Shown: positions 35,364 to 44,718 of the stretch, piece by piece
How positions within the stretch are numbered: position 1 is the stretch's first letter
How the letters are laid out: the number at the start of each line of letters is the position of its first letter
The notes under the pieces: model-generated
The model's database searches: none
The model's input: only the letters and a program-made list of their open reading frames with translations
What the model was told of the DNA's origin: nothing
NCBI RefSeq assembly: GCF_002115805.1
Contig: NZ_JFKC01000003.1
Location: 1-64,000, forward strand
Source: Marivita geojedonensis
GTDB taxonomy: Bacteria; Pseudomonadota; Alphaproteobacteria; Rhodobacterales; Rhodobacteraceae
DNA: 64,000 nt
Direction: 5' to 3'
Made by a program: the position numbers and the translations under genes

Positions 35364-36941
35364 TCAGTCCCCGGCCTGTCCGGTTGTCTGACGCAGGATC
35401 GTGCGCGCATCCCCGGATGTCACGTCACCCCCCGACCAACCCACAAACCCGTCCGGGCGCACGAGAACGGTGCTCTTGCCCCAATGGCGATGCCAGTCGG
35501 GCGCACTTTCGGGAATGGCCAACGGAATGTTCAGTTCCTCTGCCGCCGCCTTGAAGGCCTGAGCCGTGCCCGGTGTGTGGGCAAGCAGGGTGAAGTCGTG
35601 GCCAAGCGCTTTGGATACGGTTCGCCCTTCGGCTCCGGCAGGGGGCAGGTGGTGTCCTGCCCGCGCGACAAGACTGTGGGAGCCTTTTGCACTTGGCCTG
35701 CCCGATGTCTGTGGCACGATGGGAGAACCTTCGTAGTTCGGTTCGAAATCCTCGACGCCCGATCCCCCTTCAGCGCGTGCACGCCACGCCTTGGCAAAGC
35801 CGTCCTGATCGGTCTGCGGGTCATGTGCCTTCAGGAACGCCCGATCTTCGTGAATGAAGTTTTCGATGAAGTCGCGCGCAGTCGAGGCAAACACCGGCTG
35901 GCGTTCTGCACTGTAGCTGTCCAGCAGCGCGTCGCTGCCCCAACCGCGCAGGGTTGCGGCCAGCTTCCAGCCGAGGTTGCGCGCGTCCTCGAACCCGGTG
36001 TTGATACCGTAGCCGCCATAGGGGGGATGGCTGTGCGCAGCATCACCGGCAATGAACACCCGACCGGCGCGGTAGGTGTCGGCCAGCGACACGCGCAGGT
36101 CCCAGAAGCCGATGTGGTCAAAATCCAGGTCGAAGGTCTGCCCGACAGCCTTGTGCAACAGAGCGCGGAAATCGAAATTCTCGGTGGTGGTGCCATACGG
36201 GACCGGCGCATGGAAGAACCACGACAAACCGTAGTCCACCCGTCCGAAAAACAGCCAGTATCCTTCGTAATCCGGGTGCAGGACATTGTAGAACGCCTTG
36301 CCGGGATAGCGTTTCAGAAGGTCGTGTAGCTGCTCGGAACGGAACACGAGCAACGCCATCAGACGGTTATGGTCTGACAGGGTCTCGCTGATCCCGGCGG
36401 CATCGCGCACAAAGGATCGGCTGCCATCACAGCCAACCGCATAGGCGGCCTCGATCACCTGTTCGCCATCGCCATCGCGTTCACGGATTTGCAGGCGTAC
36501 GCCGTCTGGAGATTGCTCCAGGCCTTCGCCAGACCACCCGTAAAGCACCGTAATCTCGGGTATTTCTGCGGCTCTTGCGCGGAGAACCCGCTCTGTCGCG
36601 TATTGTGGCAGACGTGCGTTCTCGGCGAAATAATAGTCCCGCACATTGGACCGGTTCAGCCAGTCATAGGTGTGATCCGACAGCAGTTGCCCATAGGCCG
36701 TCATACCACCGATTCCGCCACCTTCAGGGATTGGATGCGCGGTGCGAAGTTCGGCTTCACAGCCCCAAGCCTGAAAGTGTTCTGCCGTGCGCTGTGTCAG
36801 GTTCTGCCCCTTCGGGATCGGTTGCGGGTCCGGATACCTCTCGACGACGCAGCTTCGGATGCCGCGCTGGCCCAGTTCGATGGCCAGCCCAAGCCCAACC
36901 GGACCGCCACCGTTGATAACAACGTCGAAACTGTTGCTCAT
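35364..36941 (-). CDS. FAD-dependent class A aromatic monooxygenase
   Basis: 525 aa. Flavoprotein hydroxylase motifs in order: GGGPVG at 11-16 (FAD ADP-binding), VGCDGSRSFVR around 170 (the DG motif) and GRVFIAGDAAHSHPP around 290 (the GD motif). A C-terminal thioredoxin-like domain of the phenol-hydroxylase type follows (VLVRPDGFVGW). Length and order fit single-component NAD(P)H-dependent phenolic hydroxylases. The start overlaps the aldehyde dehydrogenase stop by 4 nt. With the neighbouring dehydrogenases it suggests ring hydroxylation in a catabolic pathway. Confidence 0.9.
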   Translation of the reverse strand: MSNSFDVVINGGGPVGLGLAIELGQRGIRSCVVERYPDPQPIPKGQNLTQRTAEHFQAWGCEAELRTAHPIPEGGGIGGMTAYGQLLSDHTYDWLNRSNVRDYYFAENARLPQYATERVLRARAAEIPEITVLYGWSGEGLEQSPDGVRLQIRERDGDGEQVIEAAYAVGCDGSRSFVRDAAGISETLSDHNRLMALLVFRSEQLHDLLKRYPGKAFYNVLHPDYEGYWLFFGRVDYGLSWFFHAPVPYGTTTENFDFRALLHKAVGQTFDLDFDHIGFWDLRVSLADTYRAGRVFIAGDAAHSHPPYGGYGINTGFEDARNLGWKLAATLRGWGSDALLDSYSAERQPVFASTARDFIENFIHEDRAFLKAHDPQTDQDGFAKAWRARAEGGSGVEDFEPNYEGSPIVPQTSGRPSAKGSHSLVARAGHHLPPAGAEGRTVSKALGHDFTLLAHTPGTAQAFKAAAEELNIPLAIPESAPDWHRHWGKSTVLVRPDGFVGWSGGDVTSGDARTILRQTTGQAGD

Positions 36942-38383
36942 GCCATTCCCCCCACACGTCCGGGTTCGGAGTAGATGTGTTTGGTCTCTAGGAAATCGTA
37001 GAGCCCTTCGGGGCCGTGCAGACGGCCAAGACCTGACTTGCCGTAACCACCGGTCTCCGCTTCGGCAAAAAGCTTGAGATGGGAGTTGAGCCAGACCGTT
37101 CCCGCGCGGATCGCCCGCGCCATGCGCAGGGCGCGATGATGGTCAGCCGTGAACACCGATGCGGCCAGCCCGTAGGCGGTCGCATTGGCCTTGGCGACGG
37201 CCTCCTGCTCGTCAGCAAATGTTTCGATCGAAACGATCGGACCGAACAGTTCTTCCTGAACGAGCGGTGAATTGACGTCATCGATCCGAAAAAGGGTGGG
37301 GGTCAGGAAGGCGGCCTCGGACAGAGCGGCTCCTTTGAGGACCAACTCCCCTTCGTCGCCAGCCTGTTCGATCAACCGCTCGATCCGGGCTCGGTTGTCG
37401 AGGTCGATCAGCGATCCCATCTGGCTTTCGGGTTTGTCTCCGGGGCCGACACGAACGGATTTGAAAGCGGCGCTTACGCGGGTTTCGAATTCCTTTGCGA
37501 CAGACTCGTGAACCAGAAAGCGCGCTGCAGCCACGCAGATCTGCCCGGCCATCGCCAACGCGCCGTGAGTCAGTTCCCGCGCGGCCAGATCCAGATCGGC
37601 ATCTTCAAAGATCACCGCTGGGGCCTTGCCGCCCAACTCCAGACCGACCCGCTTCAGCGTCGGAGCAGCGGCGGCCATGATGGCCTGTCCGGTTTGGCTG
37701 CTCCCGGTAAAGCTGATCACGTCGATATCAGGCGATGCGGTCATCGCGCGTCCCACGTCGATGCCATTTTCGTTGACCGAGTTGACAACGCCCTTCGGAA
37801 GGGACGGAGCCTGTGAAATGGCCTCCATGATGCGTGCATGAACCAAAGGCGTCTGGTGCGCAGGCTTGATCACGGCGGTGCAGCCCGCCGCAAGCGCCGG
37901 CGCAAGCGAACGCATCAAAAGCGTAACTGGCGCGTTCCAGGGCACGATGATGCCCGCGACTCCCGCGGCCTCGCGATGAAAAAGCGACAGGCTCCCGGGC
38001 ATGATCTCCTGCATCGAGCCGCGGATGTCGCGTGCCAGACCGGCGTAATAGCGTGTTTCGGAAATGGCAGCCATCGTTTCGCCGATGGCCTCGGCGCGGA
38101 TCTTGCCGTTCTCCGCAACGACAAGATCCGCGATCTCGTCCTTTGCGGCCTCAATCCGATCTGCGATTTCGAGCAAAGCCTGCGCCCGCAGGCGCGGGGC
38201 GTAAGCCCAGTCCGTTGAAAAGAACGCATCGCGGGCGGCTTTCGCGGCCGAGTCCGCCAGAGCGGCGCTTCCCGGATGGTATTGTCCGATGGGCGCAAGG
38301 GTTGCCGGATTCACGCTGTCGGCAAGCGGTCCGTCTCCGATCCAGTGACCACAGATATAATGTCGTGCAGGAGAGTGGGTCAT
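36938..38383 (-). CDS. NAD(P)-dependent aldehyde dehydrogenase
   Basis: 481 aa from the ATG at 38383 (MTHSPARHY...), just after the IclR stop at 38412, with AAGG 8 nt upstream; a longer frame from 38443 would overlap the regulator. ALDH motifs: PWNAPVTLL, FTGSSQTGQ, catalytic Glu in LELGGKAP and catalytic Cys in AGQICVAA. It would oxidise an aldehyde made or imported by the same operon. The 3' end overlaps the monooxygenase gene by 4 nt. Confidence 0.93.
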   Translation of the reverse strand: MTHSPARHYICGHWIGDGPLADSVNPATLAPIGQYHPGSAALADSAAKAARDAFFSTDWAYAPRLRAQALLEIADRIEAAKDEIADLVVAENGKIRAEAIGETMAAISETRYYAGLARDIRGSMQEIMPGSLSLFHREAAGVAGIIVPWNAPVTLLMRSLAPALAAGCTAVIKPAHQTPLVHARIMEAISQAPSLPKGVVNSVNENGIDVGRAMTASPDIDVISFTGSSQTGQAIMAAAAPTLKRVGLELGGKAPAVIFEDADLDLAARELTHGALAMAGQICVAAARFLVHESVAKEFETRVSAAFKSVRVGPGDKPESQMGSLIDLDNRARIERLIEQAGDEGELVLKGAALSEAAFLTPTLFRIDDVNSPLVQEELFGPIVSIETFADEQEAVAKANATAYGLAASVFTADHHRALRMARAIRAGTVWLNSHLKLFAEAETGGYGKSGLGRLHGPEGLYDFLETKHIYSEPGRVGGMA

Positions 38384-38411
38384 GGGTGATGCCTTTTGAA
38401 ACGAAGACGTG

Positions 38412-39185
38412 TCATGCGATGGCCTGCCTTTGTGGCTGTGCAAGCAAGGCCGAGATCACCTCGGCGCGGTCACGGATCGTGTCGCGCAGGTCATCCAACT
38501 GATCCTCGGTCAGGCAGGCTTCCTCAGTAGACAGGCACAGCGCGCCGATCGGGGTGCCGTCACCAGCCAGGATCGGGGCCGCAACCCCGACGAGCCCGGG
38601 CGTGACTTCGCCCCGAGCCGTGGCCACGCGGTCCCGGCGAATGCGCTTCAATTCGGCCAGAACGGCTTCCTTGGTCGATCCGATGCCAGACGTGACGAAG
38701 GCGTCAAGGTAATCGGTGACCAAAGCAGAGCGATCCTTTGGCGGCAGAAAGGCGACGATGGCCCGGCTGACGGCGCCCTTGCCAATGGGCATCGGACGGC
38801 CGCGCGGGTAGGACGATCTGGGTTCCGGCGCAGATACCTCGGAAGCGACGCAGAGCATCTTCTGACCGTAGAAACGTAGCACGAAGGCCGAACCGATGAA
38901 GTCGCGCGCGAGGTCCTTGAGGTGCTGATCCGAAGCGGCAATCAGCGGATCGGACCGACGCATGAGGAAATCGAGCTCCGTTACCCGAGGTCCAAGCGTA
39001 TACCCCGCCTGTGGCAGCGAAACGATGTAGCCCGCATCCTTGAGCGTCTTGAGATAGCGGTAAAGCGTCGGTCGCGAGAACCCGAGCGCGTGCATCATCT
39101 CTTCGGGCGACCACTCGGGGCGCTCTTCCGAGAACAGGCCAAGAATGGCGAGCAGACGTTCTCCGGACCCGGATACTGATCTCAT
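38412..39185 (-). CDS. IclR-family transcriptional regulator
   Basis: 257 aa. An N-terminal winged helix-turn-helix (about 5-60, EMMHALGFSRPTLYRYLKTL) is followed by the IclR effector-binding domain (GSAFVLRFYG, VGVAAPI, GALCLS). It is unusual in lying inside the operon it presumably controls: its ATG overlaps the TRAP permease stop by 4 nt and the aldehyde dehydrogenase gene follows 28 nt later. Operator candidates are expected at 42134-42243. Confidence 0.92.
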   Translation of the reverse strand: MRSVSGSGERLLAILGLFSEERPEWSPEEMMHALGFSRPTLYRYLKTLKDAGYIVSLPQAGYTLGPRVTELDFLMRRSDPLIAASDQHLKDLARDFIGSAFVLRFYGQKMLCVASEVSAPEPRSSYPRGRPMPIGKGAVSRAIVAFLPPKDRSALVTDYLDAFVTSGIGSTKEAVLAELKRIRRDRVATARGEVTPGLVGVAAPILAGDGTPIGALCLSTEEACLTEDQLDDLRDTIRDRAEVISALLAQPQRQAIA

Positions 39186-41098
39186 GCTGAATCCTCCCCG
39201 GCAACAGGCGCGCGACGGCGCATCAGTTCGGTCGCGATCAGCAGCAGGCCAAGTGCCACCCCGGCCGCGTCGGTCAGAAGTGCGCCTTGGAAGGCTCCGG
39301 CGGGGACCAGTGCCATCAGCCCGGCTGCGATGAACAGCAGCCGTTTGAGAGGCGTCAGGCGGTCTACGAAATATCCGGCCAAGGCTGCCGAGACGAGCCA
39401 GACCCCAAGCCCTGCGGTGACGGCCGCAAACAGGATTTCACCGGTTTCCCCAATCAGGATGAGCGACGGGCTGAAAACGAAGAGAACCGGGATGACATAA
39501 GCGGCCCAGCCAAATCGCATCGCGGCCCAGCCTGTTGCCATTGCGGGTGCCTTGGCAATTGCGGCAGCCGCAAATGCGGCAAGCGCAATCGGTGGCGTGA
39601 TCATCGACATCATGCCGAAGTAGAGGACGTAAAGGTGCGCTGCAATAGGCTCTATCCCAACCTCGATCAGGGCAGGGGCCACAAGCGCGGCCAGCAGAAC
39701 GTACACCCCCAGGGTCGGCAGGCCCATGCCCAGAATGATGCAGACGATGGCAGACAGGGCCAGCAGCATCACGGCGCTCCCCCCGCCGACCTGCACAAGC
39801 GCATAGGTCAGGTTGAAGCTGAGACCGGTGATGTTCAGCACACCGATGACTATTCCGGATGCCGCCGAAATCAGCAGGATTTCGATCACGCCCCGCCCGG
39901 TCCTGGCAAGGCTTCCGAACAGGTTCGCCAGCGTCGGGCGCAGGCCTCTGTATCCAAAGATCAGCGCGGTGATGCACAGGGCGAGGGCCGCCCAAAGCGC
40001 TGCGCGTTCCGGTTGGTAGCGCTGCCAGAACAGCAGATAGATCAGAACTGCAAAGGCCGTGACGAAATGCAGGCCCACCAGAACCGTGCGCCGGTCCGGG
40101 ATCTGGTCTTCCGGGACACGTTGGATCCCAAGTTTTGCCGCTTCCAGGTCTGCCTGAATAAACAGCGCCACGTAGTAGAGAATTGCAGGCAGCAAGGCCG
40201 CCATGACGATCTGGCTGTAGGGAATGGCGAGGAATTCAGCCATGAGAAATGCGGACGCGCCCATGACGGGCGGCATCAACTGCCCTCCGGTCGACGCGAC
40301 GGCTTCGATGGCACCCGCCTTGTGCGCCGGGTAGCCGTCGCGCTTGATCATCGGGATGGTGACAACGCCGGTACCGACCACATTGGCCACGGCAGAACCC
40401 GAGATCGATCCGAACAGACCGGAGGCAAGAACCGAGATTTTCATCGACCCACCGCGGAACCGCCCCATGCCGATCATTGCGGCATCGGTAAAGAACTGCG
40501 ATCCGCCCGTGATGCCAAGCAGCACCCCGAAGAGAATGAAGGCGATCACGACGGTGGACGCAACCGACATCGGCAGGCCAAGTACGCCGTTCGAGTCGAC
40601 CGCCAAATATCCTGCCAGAAGCTGCCAGTTCTGGGGGCGGCCCTGGAGACGCCCCGGAAACTGGTCTCCGAAAAGCGCGTAGAGCAGGAATGCTGCGATG
40701 ATCAGGACCAAAGCGAGACCTGTCGCGCGGCGCAGAGCCTCCATAAGAAGGAGGATAACGACCAACCCGGTCACCCAAAGCTCTGGCGGCCGGGAAAAGA
40801 TCATCAGCACCAGATCGGGATAGTTCACTGCGATATAGGCAATGGCGACCATCGACAGAGCGGCCAGCGCCAGATCGTAGAGCGGAACATCACCCCGCTC
40901 CGGTGTGCGCCTGGCGGGAAGGGTCAGGAAAGCAAGCGGCAGCGCGAAAAACAGCACCCCAGCAAAAAACTGCTGAGGATAGAGATCGAGCCCCAGTTGC
41001 CGCTGAAGCGACAAGGCCCAACCGACCGCCAGCAGAACAAGGCAGGCGGCAAGCAGGTCGGCCAAGGGTTTGGCAAGGCGCGCTGGCAGGGCGGGCAT
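39182..41098 (-). CDS. TRAP transporter fused membrane component (4TM/12TM, TAXI type)
   Basis: 638 aa from the ATG at 41098 (MPALPARLAK...), with GAGAG upstream; a longer frame from 41167 would cross the intergenic stem-loop. About 16-18 hydrophobic helices. The DctM-like part carries FGSISGSAVANVVGTGVVTIPMI, with its SGS and P-x-MI features, and IILGMGLPTLGVYVLLAALVAPAL. Fusion of DctQ- and DctM-like domains is the rule in TAXI-type TRAP systems. It works with the TAXI binding protein encoded just upstream to import an organic acid. Confidence 0.93.
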   Translation of the reverse strand: MPALPARLAKPLADLLAACLVLLAVGWALSLQRQLGLDLYPQQFFAGVLFFALPLAFLTLPARRTPERGDVPLYDLALAALSMVAIAYIAVNYPDLVLMIFSRPPELWVTGLVVILLLMEALRRATGLALVLIIAAFLLYALFGDQFPGRLQGRPQNWQLLAGYLAVDSNGVLGLPMSVASTVVIAFILFGVLLGITGGSQFFTDAAMIGMGRFRGGSMKISVLASGLFGSISGSAVANVVGTGVVTIPMIKRDGYPAHKAGAIEAVASTGGQLMPPVMGASAFLMAEFLAIPYSQIVMAALLPAILYYVALFIQADLEAAKLGIQRVPEDQIPDRRTVLVGLHFVTAFAVLIYLLFWQRYQPERAALWAALALCITALIFGYRGLRPTLANLFGSLARTGRGVIEILLISAASGIVIGVLNITGLSFNLTYALVQVGGGSAVMLLALSAIVCIILGMGLPTLGVYVLLAALVAPALIEVGIEPIAAHLYVLYFGMMSMITPPIALAAFAAAAIAKAPAMATGWAAMRFGWAAYVIPVLFVFSPSLILIGETGEILFAAVTAGLGVWLVSAALAGYFVDRLTPLKRLLFIAAGLMALVPAGAFQGALLTDAAGVALGLLLIATELMRRRAPVAGEDSA

Positions 41099-41144
41099 AG
41101 GTCTCTCGTAATCCTGACGGTCTGTTGAACCGGTGTGTGTCAGA

Positions 41145-41169
41145 GCGTGCGCCCAAAAAAGGCGCACGC
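41145..41169 (-). other. Perfect 9-bp stem-loop between TAXI binding-protein and TRAP permease genes
   Basis: The arms GCGTGCGCC (41145-41153) and GGCGCACGC (41161-41169) are exact reverse complements around a 7-nt loop. On the minus strand it follows the binding-protein stop by 13 nt. Such structures often stabilise the upstream mRNA so that the binding protein is made in excess over the membrane subunits. Confidence 0.7.
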
Positions 41170-41182
41170 ATTCGGACTGACG

Positions 41183-42133
41183 TCAGTTCAGGCCGACTTC
41201 CTCGAAAAAGCGCAGCGCTCCGGGGTGGAACTCGGCAATGCCGGGATCGCCCTTCATGTTTTCCGGTTTGAACGCCCGGAACGGCGGGAAAGTGTCCGCC
41301 ATGACCTGCGCGTTTTCGTACATCGCTTTTGCCATCGCATAGACCGCATCATCCGAAGCATTGGCGTGGGTGAAGATCACCTGCGGGAACGCGATATAGA
41401 CCGTGTCCTCCAGCACACCGGGCATCGCGCCTTCGGGCAGCGTGGTGAAAAAGGCGGTCGGCCAATGCTCGCGCGCTGCGGCAAGGGCTGCGTCGCTGTC
41501 ATCCTCGACACCAAGCGCCCGCAGACCGCCGACGGCAGCATCCGCCTCGCGGACTTTGCCTGCACCGTGCGCAAAGATGAAACCGACCGTATCACCGGCC
41601 ATAAACGCATCGGCCCCTGCGACCACGCTTGCGACCGAGACCTTTTCAACGTCGTCGCGCGTCATGCCTGCTGTCGCGTAAAATGCCGACAGCTGCGGAA
41701 GGATGGTGTTTTGTGCCGTGTAGCCATCGGTCATCGGCTGGCCCTTGAGGTCGGACACTTTCATGATGTCACTGTCGGCGCGCACGAAGATCGCTTCGAC
41801 CAGCGGCATCAGATGCGCCACGACCCGCAGGTTGGGGTTGGTGCGTCCGTCCCACCATGCGTCACCCGTAATGGCGTAATTGACCTCCTGAAGGTTCGCC
41901 ACGCCAAACTCGATTCCGCCCTGATCGATGAACGGGATGAATTGGTTGGGGCTTGTGGCCGGTTGGATCGTGGTGTTCAGCCCGGCCGCGTTGGCCGCAT
42001 TCGCAACGGCAGTACCGATGTTGTGGAAAAGCGATCCGGGGTTCGATGTGGCAATGCCGACATTCTGGGCCGTGGCCGACGTGCCGATGGCCGCGCTCAG
42101 GAATACCGCAGCCGCGGTGAGTAGCGTCTTCAT
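41183..42133 (-). CDS. TAXI-family TRAP transporter solute-binding protein
   Basis: 316 aa. The signal peptide is clear (MKTLLTAAAVFLSAAIG..., cleavage likely after ATA about residue 22). The mature protein has TAXI-family traits: a start of NVGIATSNPGSLFHNIGTAVA type, IDQGGIEFGVANL and a central LKGQPMTDG. It is periplasmic and captures the substrate for the fused TRAP permease. First gene of the minus-strand operon, divergent from the ThDP enzyme gene. Confidence 0.92.
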   Translation of the reverse strand: MKTLLTAAAVFLSAAIGTSATAQNVGIATSNPGSLFHNIGTAVANAANAAGLNTTIQPATSPNQFIPFIDQGGIEFGVANLQEVNYAITGDAWWDGRTNPNLRVVAHLMPLVEAIFVRADSDIMKVSDLKGQPMTDGYTAQNTILPQLSAFYATAGMTRDDVEKVSVASVVAGADAFMAGDTVGFIFAHGAGKVREADAAVGGLRALGVEDDSDAALAAAREHWPTAFFTTLPEGAMPGVLEDTVYIAFPQVIFTHANASDDAVYAMAKAMYENAQVMADTFPPFRAFKPENMKGDPGIAEFHPGALRFFEEVGLN

Positions 42134-42243
42134 GGTGTCCTCCCAAATATGGTTCTCGCTTGGGTTAGAATCCCAATTATTGAGAATACATTGACTTTAC
42201 GCCGGGTCGGCAGAATATCAAGCAGGAGATTCAGGGAGGATGT
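42134..42243. promoter_or_regulatory. Divergent control region with nested inverted repeats
   Basis: 110 nt between the TAXI-TRAP operon and the ThDP-enzyme operon. An inner dyad TTGGG-N7-CCCAA (42160-42176) lies within an outer pair TTCTC (42153-42157) and GAGAA (42182-42186). On the plus strand a -35-like TTGACT (42191-42196) is followed at 17 nt by AATATC (42214-42219). The dyad is immediately upstream of that -35, a typical regulator position. The IclR protein of the TRAP operon is the obvious candidate (inference). Confidence 0.5.
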
Positions 42244-43938
42244 ATGTTTGAAAATGCAGCCCGGCCAAAGACCGGCGGCGAAGCGCTTTTGACGGCCCTG
42301 AAAGACTGTGGGATCGACTACCTCTTTGCCAATGCCGGAACGGATTTTCCGCCCATAATCGAAGGGCTTGCGCGGCTTCCCGAAAGTGCTGTGCCAACGC
42401 CCGTGACGGTGCCGCATGAAACCGCGGCAGTTGCGATGGCGCATGGCTGTTGGCTCGTGACCGGGCAACCGCAGGCGGTCATGGTCCATGTGAATGTCGG
42501 CTTGGCCAATGCCGTGATGGGGGTCATCAATGCAGCATCGGACAATGTGCCGGTTTTCATGCTGTCAGGCCGCACTCCGTTGACCGAGACGGGGCGCAAG
42601 GGCGGCCGCATGACGCCGATCCAGTATGGTCAGGAGATGTATGATCAGACCAGCCTTGTCCGGGACGTGGTCAAATTCGATTACGAACTGCGCTATCCCG
42701 AACAGGCAGACAGCGTGACAAAGCGCGCAGCGGCGCTGATGACAAGCGCCCCTGAAGGCCCGGTCTACATGAGCCTGCCGAAAGAGCCGTTGACAGAGCC
42801 GCTGCCGGACGGGTTTGCGGCAGCCGGTGCTCCGGTCAGCGCGCGCCCAACGGTTCCGGAAACAGAGGCGATTGCAACGCTGGCCTCATGGATCGCCGAG
42901 GCACAATCACCCGTCGTCCTCTGCCAGCGCGGCGACCCGAAGGGCAGGGTGTCAAACGCCCTGTCGCGCTGCGCGGATGTCTTCGGTCTCGCGGTTGCAG
43001 AGCCGTTCAGTATCCGCAATGTGCTGGCATCGACCGACCCGTCGTTGATCGGTTACAACCCCAAAGCGGCCACCGCAGGGGCCGATCTCGTGATCGTGCT
43101 GGACTCCGGCGTGCCCTGGATTGAAGCTGTCAGCGCACCTGAGAGGGATATCCGGGTCGTGCATATCGGTCCGGACCCGCTTTTCCGCCGGATGCCGGTT
43201 CGGGGGTATCGCACCGATCTTGCGATCACCGCCGATCCCGCTGTGGCACTTGAGTCGCTTTTGAAAATGACACCGGATGCGGGCGCATCGGCCCGGCGAA
43301 ACCGCGTCCGGGCCTGGGCAATGGACTCCCGCAATGCCGTCCAAAAACATGACGCGGGCGGCGATGGCCCGATGTCGGCGGAATGGATGAGCGCCTGTGT
43401 CTCGGACATCATGGATGATGGCGCGGTGGCGTTCTCCGAACTTGGGCTCCTGCTGCCGCATATGACCGTCAAGGGGCCGAACCGGGTCTTTTCCAACGTC
43501 CACGCGGGAGGCCTCGGTTGGGCCATGCCTGCGGCTCTTGGGGCGCAGCTGGCTGACCGCGACCGCTTGGTGATCGCCTGTATGGGAGACGGATCCTATA
43601 TGTTTGCCAATCCGGTGGCCTGCCATCAGATTGCCGAAGCGCTGAACCTTCCCATCCTTACGATCATCAAGAACAATGCGATGTGGAACGCGGTGCGCCG
43701 TTCGGTGGTCAAGGGGTATCCGGATGGGGCAGCGGTGCGCCAGAACCGCGTTCCGCTCACTTCGCTTGAACCACTCCCGGATTTCACGCAGGTGGCCAGG
43801 GCCAGCCGTGCTCATGCAGAGCGCATCGAACGGGGCGCTGATCTGCCGGACGCACTGCGCCGCGCGGTCGAGATCATCCGAACGGAACGGCGACAGGTGC
43901 TGCTTGATCTGTCCGTCGCGGCATCGGACGACCATTGA
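42244..43938 (+). CDS. Thiamine diphosphate-dependent decarboxylase/acetolactate synthase-family enzyme
   Basis: 564 aa with the three-domain POX/ALS fold. N-terminal pyrimidine-binding domain with catalytic Glu59 (VPHETAA), a middle domain (about 190-345), and a C-terminal diphosphate-binding domain with CMGDGSYMFAN...IIKNN (about 446-475). GGGAGG precedes the ATG. It is not obviously an anabolic acetolactate synthase: no regulatory subunit is nearby and the context is catabolic. Possibilities are a 2-oxo acid decarboxylase or a carboligase. Its stop overlaps the exporter gene (TGATG). Confidence 0.88.
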   Translation: MFENAARPKTGGEALLTALKDCGIDYLFANAGTDFPPIIEGLARLPESAVPTPVTVPHETAAVAMAHGCWLVTGQPQAVMVHVNVGLANAVMGVINAASDNVPVFMLSGRTPLTETGRKGGRMTPIQYGQEMYDQTSLVRDVVKFDYELRYPEQADSVTKRAAALMTSAPEGPVYMSLPKEPLTEPLPDGFAAAGAPVSARPTVPETEAIATLASWIAEAQSPVVLCQRGDPKGRVSNALSRCADVFGLAVAEPFSIRNVLASTDPSLIGYNPKAATAGADLVIVLDSGVPWIEAVSAPERDIRVVHIGPDPLFRRMPVRGYRTDLAITADPAVALESLLKMTPDAGASARRNRVRAWAMDSRNAVQKHDAGGDGPMSAEWMSACVSDIMDDGAVAFSELGLLLPHMTVKGPNRVFSNVHAGGLGWAMPAALGAQLADRDRLVIACMGDGSYMFANPVACHQIAEALNLPILTIIKNNAMWNAVRRSVVKGYPDGAAVRQNRVPLTSLEPLPDFTQVARASRAHAERIERGADLPDALRRAVEIIRTERRQVLLDLSVAASDDH

Positions 43939-44693
43939 TGGATCCTGCATCTCTCGCTCTGGCCTGCGTCGGAATCGCATTGGGCGGTTTCCTGAAGGGC
44001 GCAACAGGGGCGGGTGCGCCGGTTGTGGGCGTCCCGGTCCTTGCGCTGATCTTCGATGTTCCGATGGCGGTGGCGATCTTCTCGGTGCTCAACCTGTGCA
44101 CCAACATCTGGCAGTCCTGGACCTTCCGCAACGAAGTCACCGAACGCCGCTTTGCCCTGACATTCGCCGCGACGGGCGCGGCTGGGGTGATTGTCGGGTC
44201 GGTGCTGCTGGCAACCTTGCCCGTGCCGATCCTCATGGCGGCCCTGGCACTGGTCGTGTTCGGCTATATCGGGCTGCGTCTGGCGCGCCCTGACTGGTAC
44301 CTGTCCCGGGATCGCGGTCGAAAGATGGGTGCGACCGTCGGATTTGTCGGCGGTGTGATGCAGGGGGCCGGGGGCCTGTCCGCGCCGGTGTCCGTGACAT
44401 TTCTCAACGCGTTGAACCTGTCGCGGGCCGAATTCATCGGGACCATATCCGTCTTTTTCCTCGCCATGTCGGCCCTTCAGATCCCGACCTTGGCGGCGTT
44501 GGGGATTTTGACTTGGGATCGTGTTATACTCGCGCTCGCCGCACTTGTCCCGATGTTCATGGGCATCGCTGTCGGATCCTGGAGCGCAAAGTTCCTGTCC
44601 AAGCGCGCCTTTGACCGGGTGATCCTGACGCTGCTTGCGGTGATCGCGAGCAAGCTCATCTGGGACGCCTGGAACAGTGGAATTCTGGGGTGA
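43938..44693 (+). CDS. TauE/SafE-family membrane exporter
   Basis: 251 aa from the ATG at 43938, which overlaps the stop of the ThDP enzyme gene. Roughly eight hydrophobic helices with family segments GGFLKGATGAGAPVVGVP near the start and GFVGGVMQGAGGLSAPV in the middle (the repeated G-x-x-x-G pattern). TauE/SafE proteins are thought to move sulfite, sulfoacetate or other organic anions across the inner membrane. Coupling to the ThDP gene suggests a joint pathway, but the substrate is unknown. Confidence 0.88.
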   Translation: MDPASLALACVGIALGGFLKGATGAGAPVVGVPVLALIFDVPMAVAIFSVLNLCTNIWQSWTFRNEVTERRFALTFAATGAAGVIVGSVLLATLPVPILMAALALVVFGYIGLRLARPDWYLSRDRGRKMGATVGFVGGVMQGAGGLSAPVSVTFLNALNLSRAEFIGTISVFFLAMSALQIPTLAALGILTWDRVILALAALVPMFMGIAVGSWSAKFLSKRAFDRVILTLLAVIASKLIWDAWNSGILG

Positions 44694-44718
44694 GGCGGAT
44701 CAGTAAGGGGGGAGGACC

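Noticed and set aside
34914-36329. A 471-codon plus-strand frame opposite the SDR and monooxygenase genes
   Set aside because: It crosses two recognised minus-strand genes and has no protein-family features.
39287-41128. A 613-codon open frame on the plus strand opposite the TRAP permease gene
   Set aside because: The minus strand gives a clear multi-helix TRAP protein; the plus-strand translation is low-complexity and hydrophilic with no family features.
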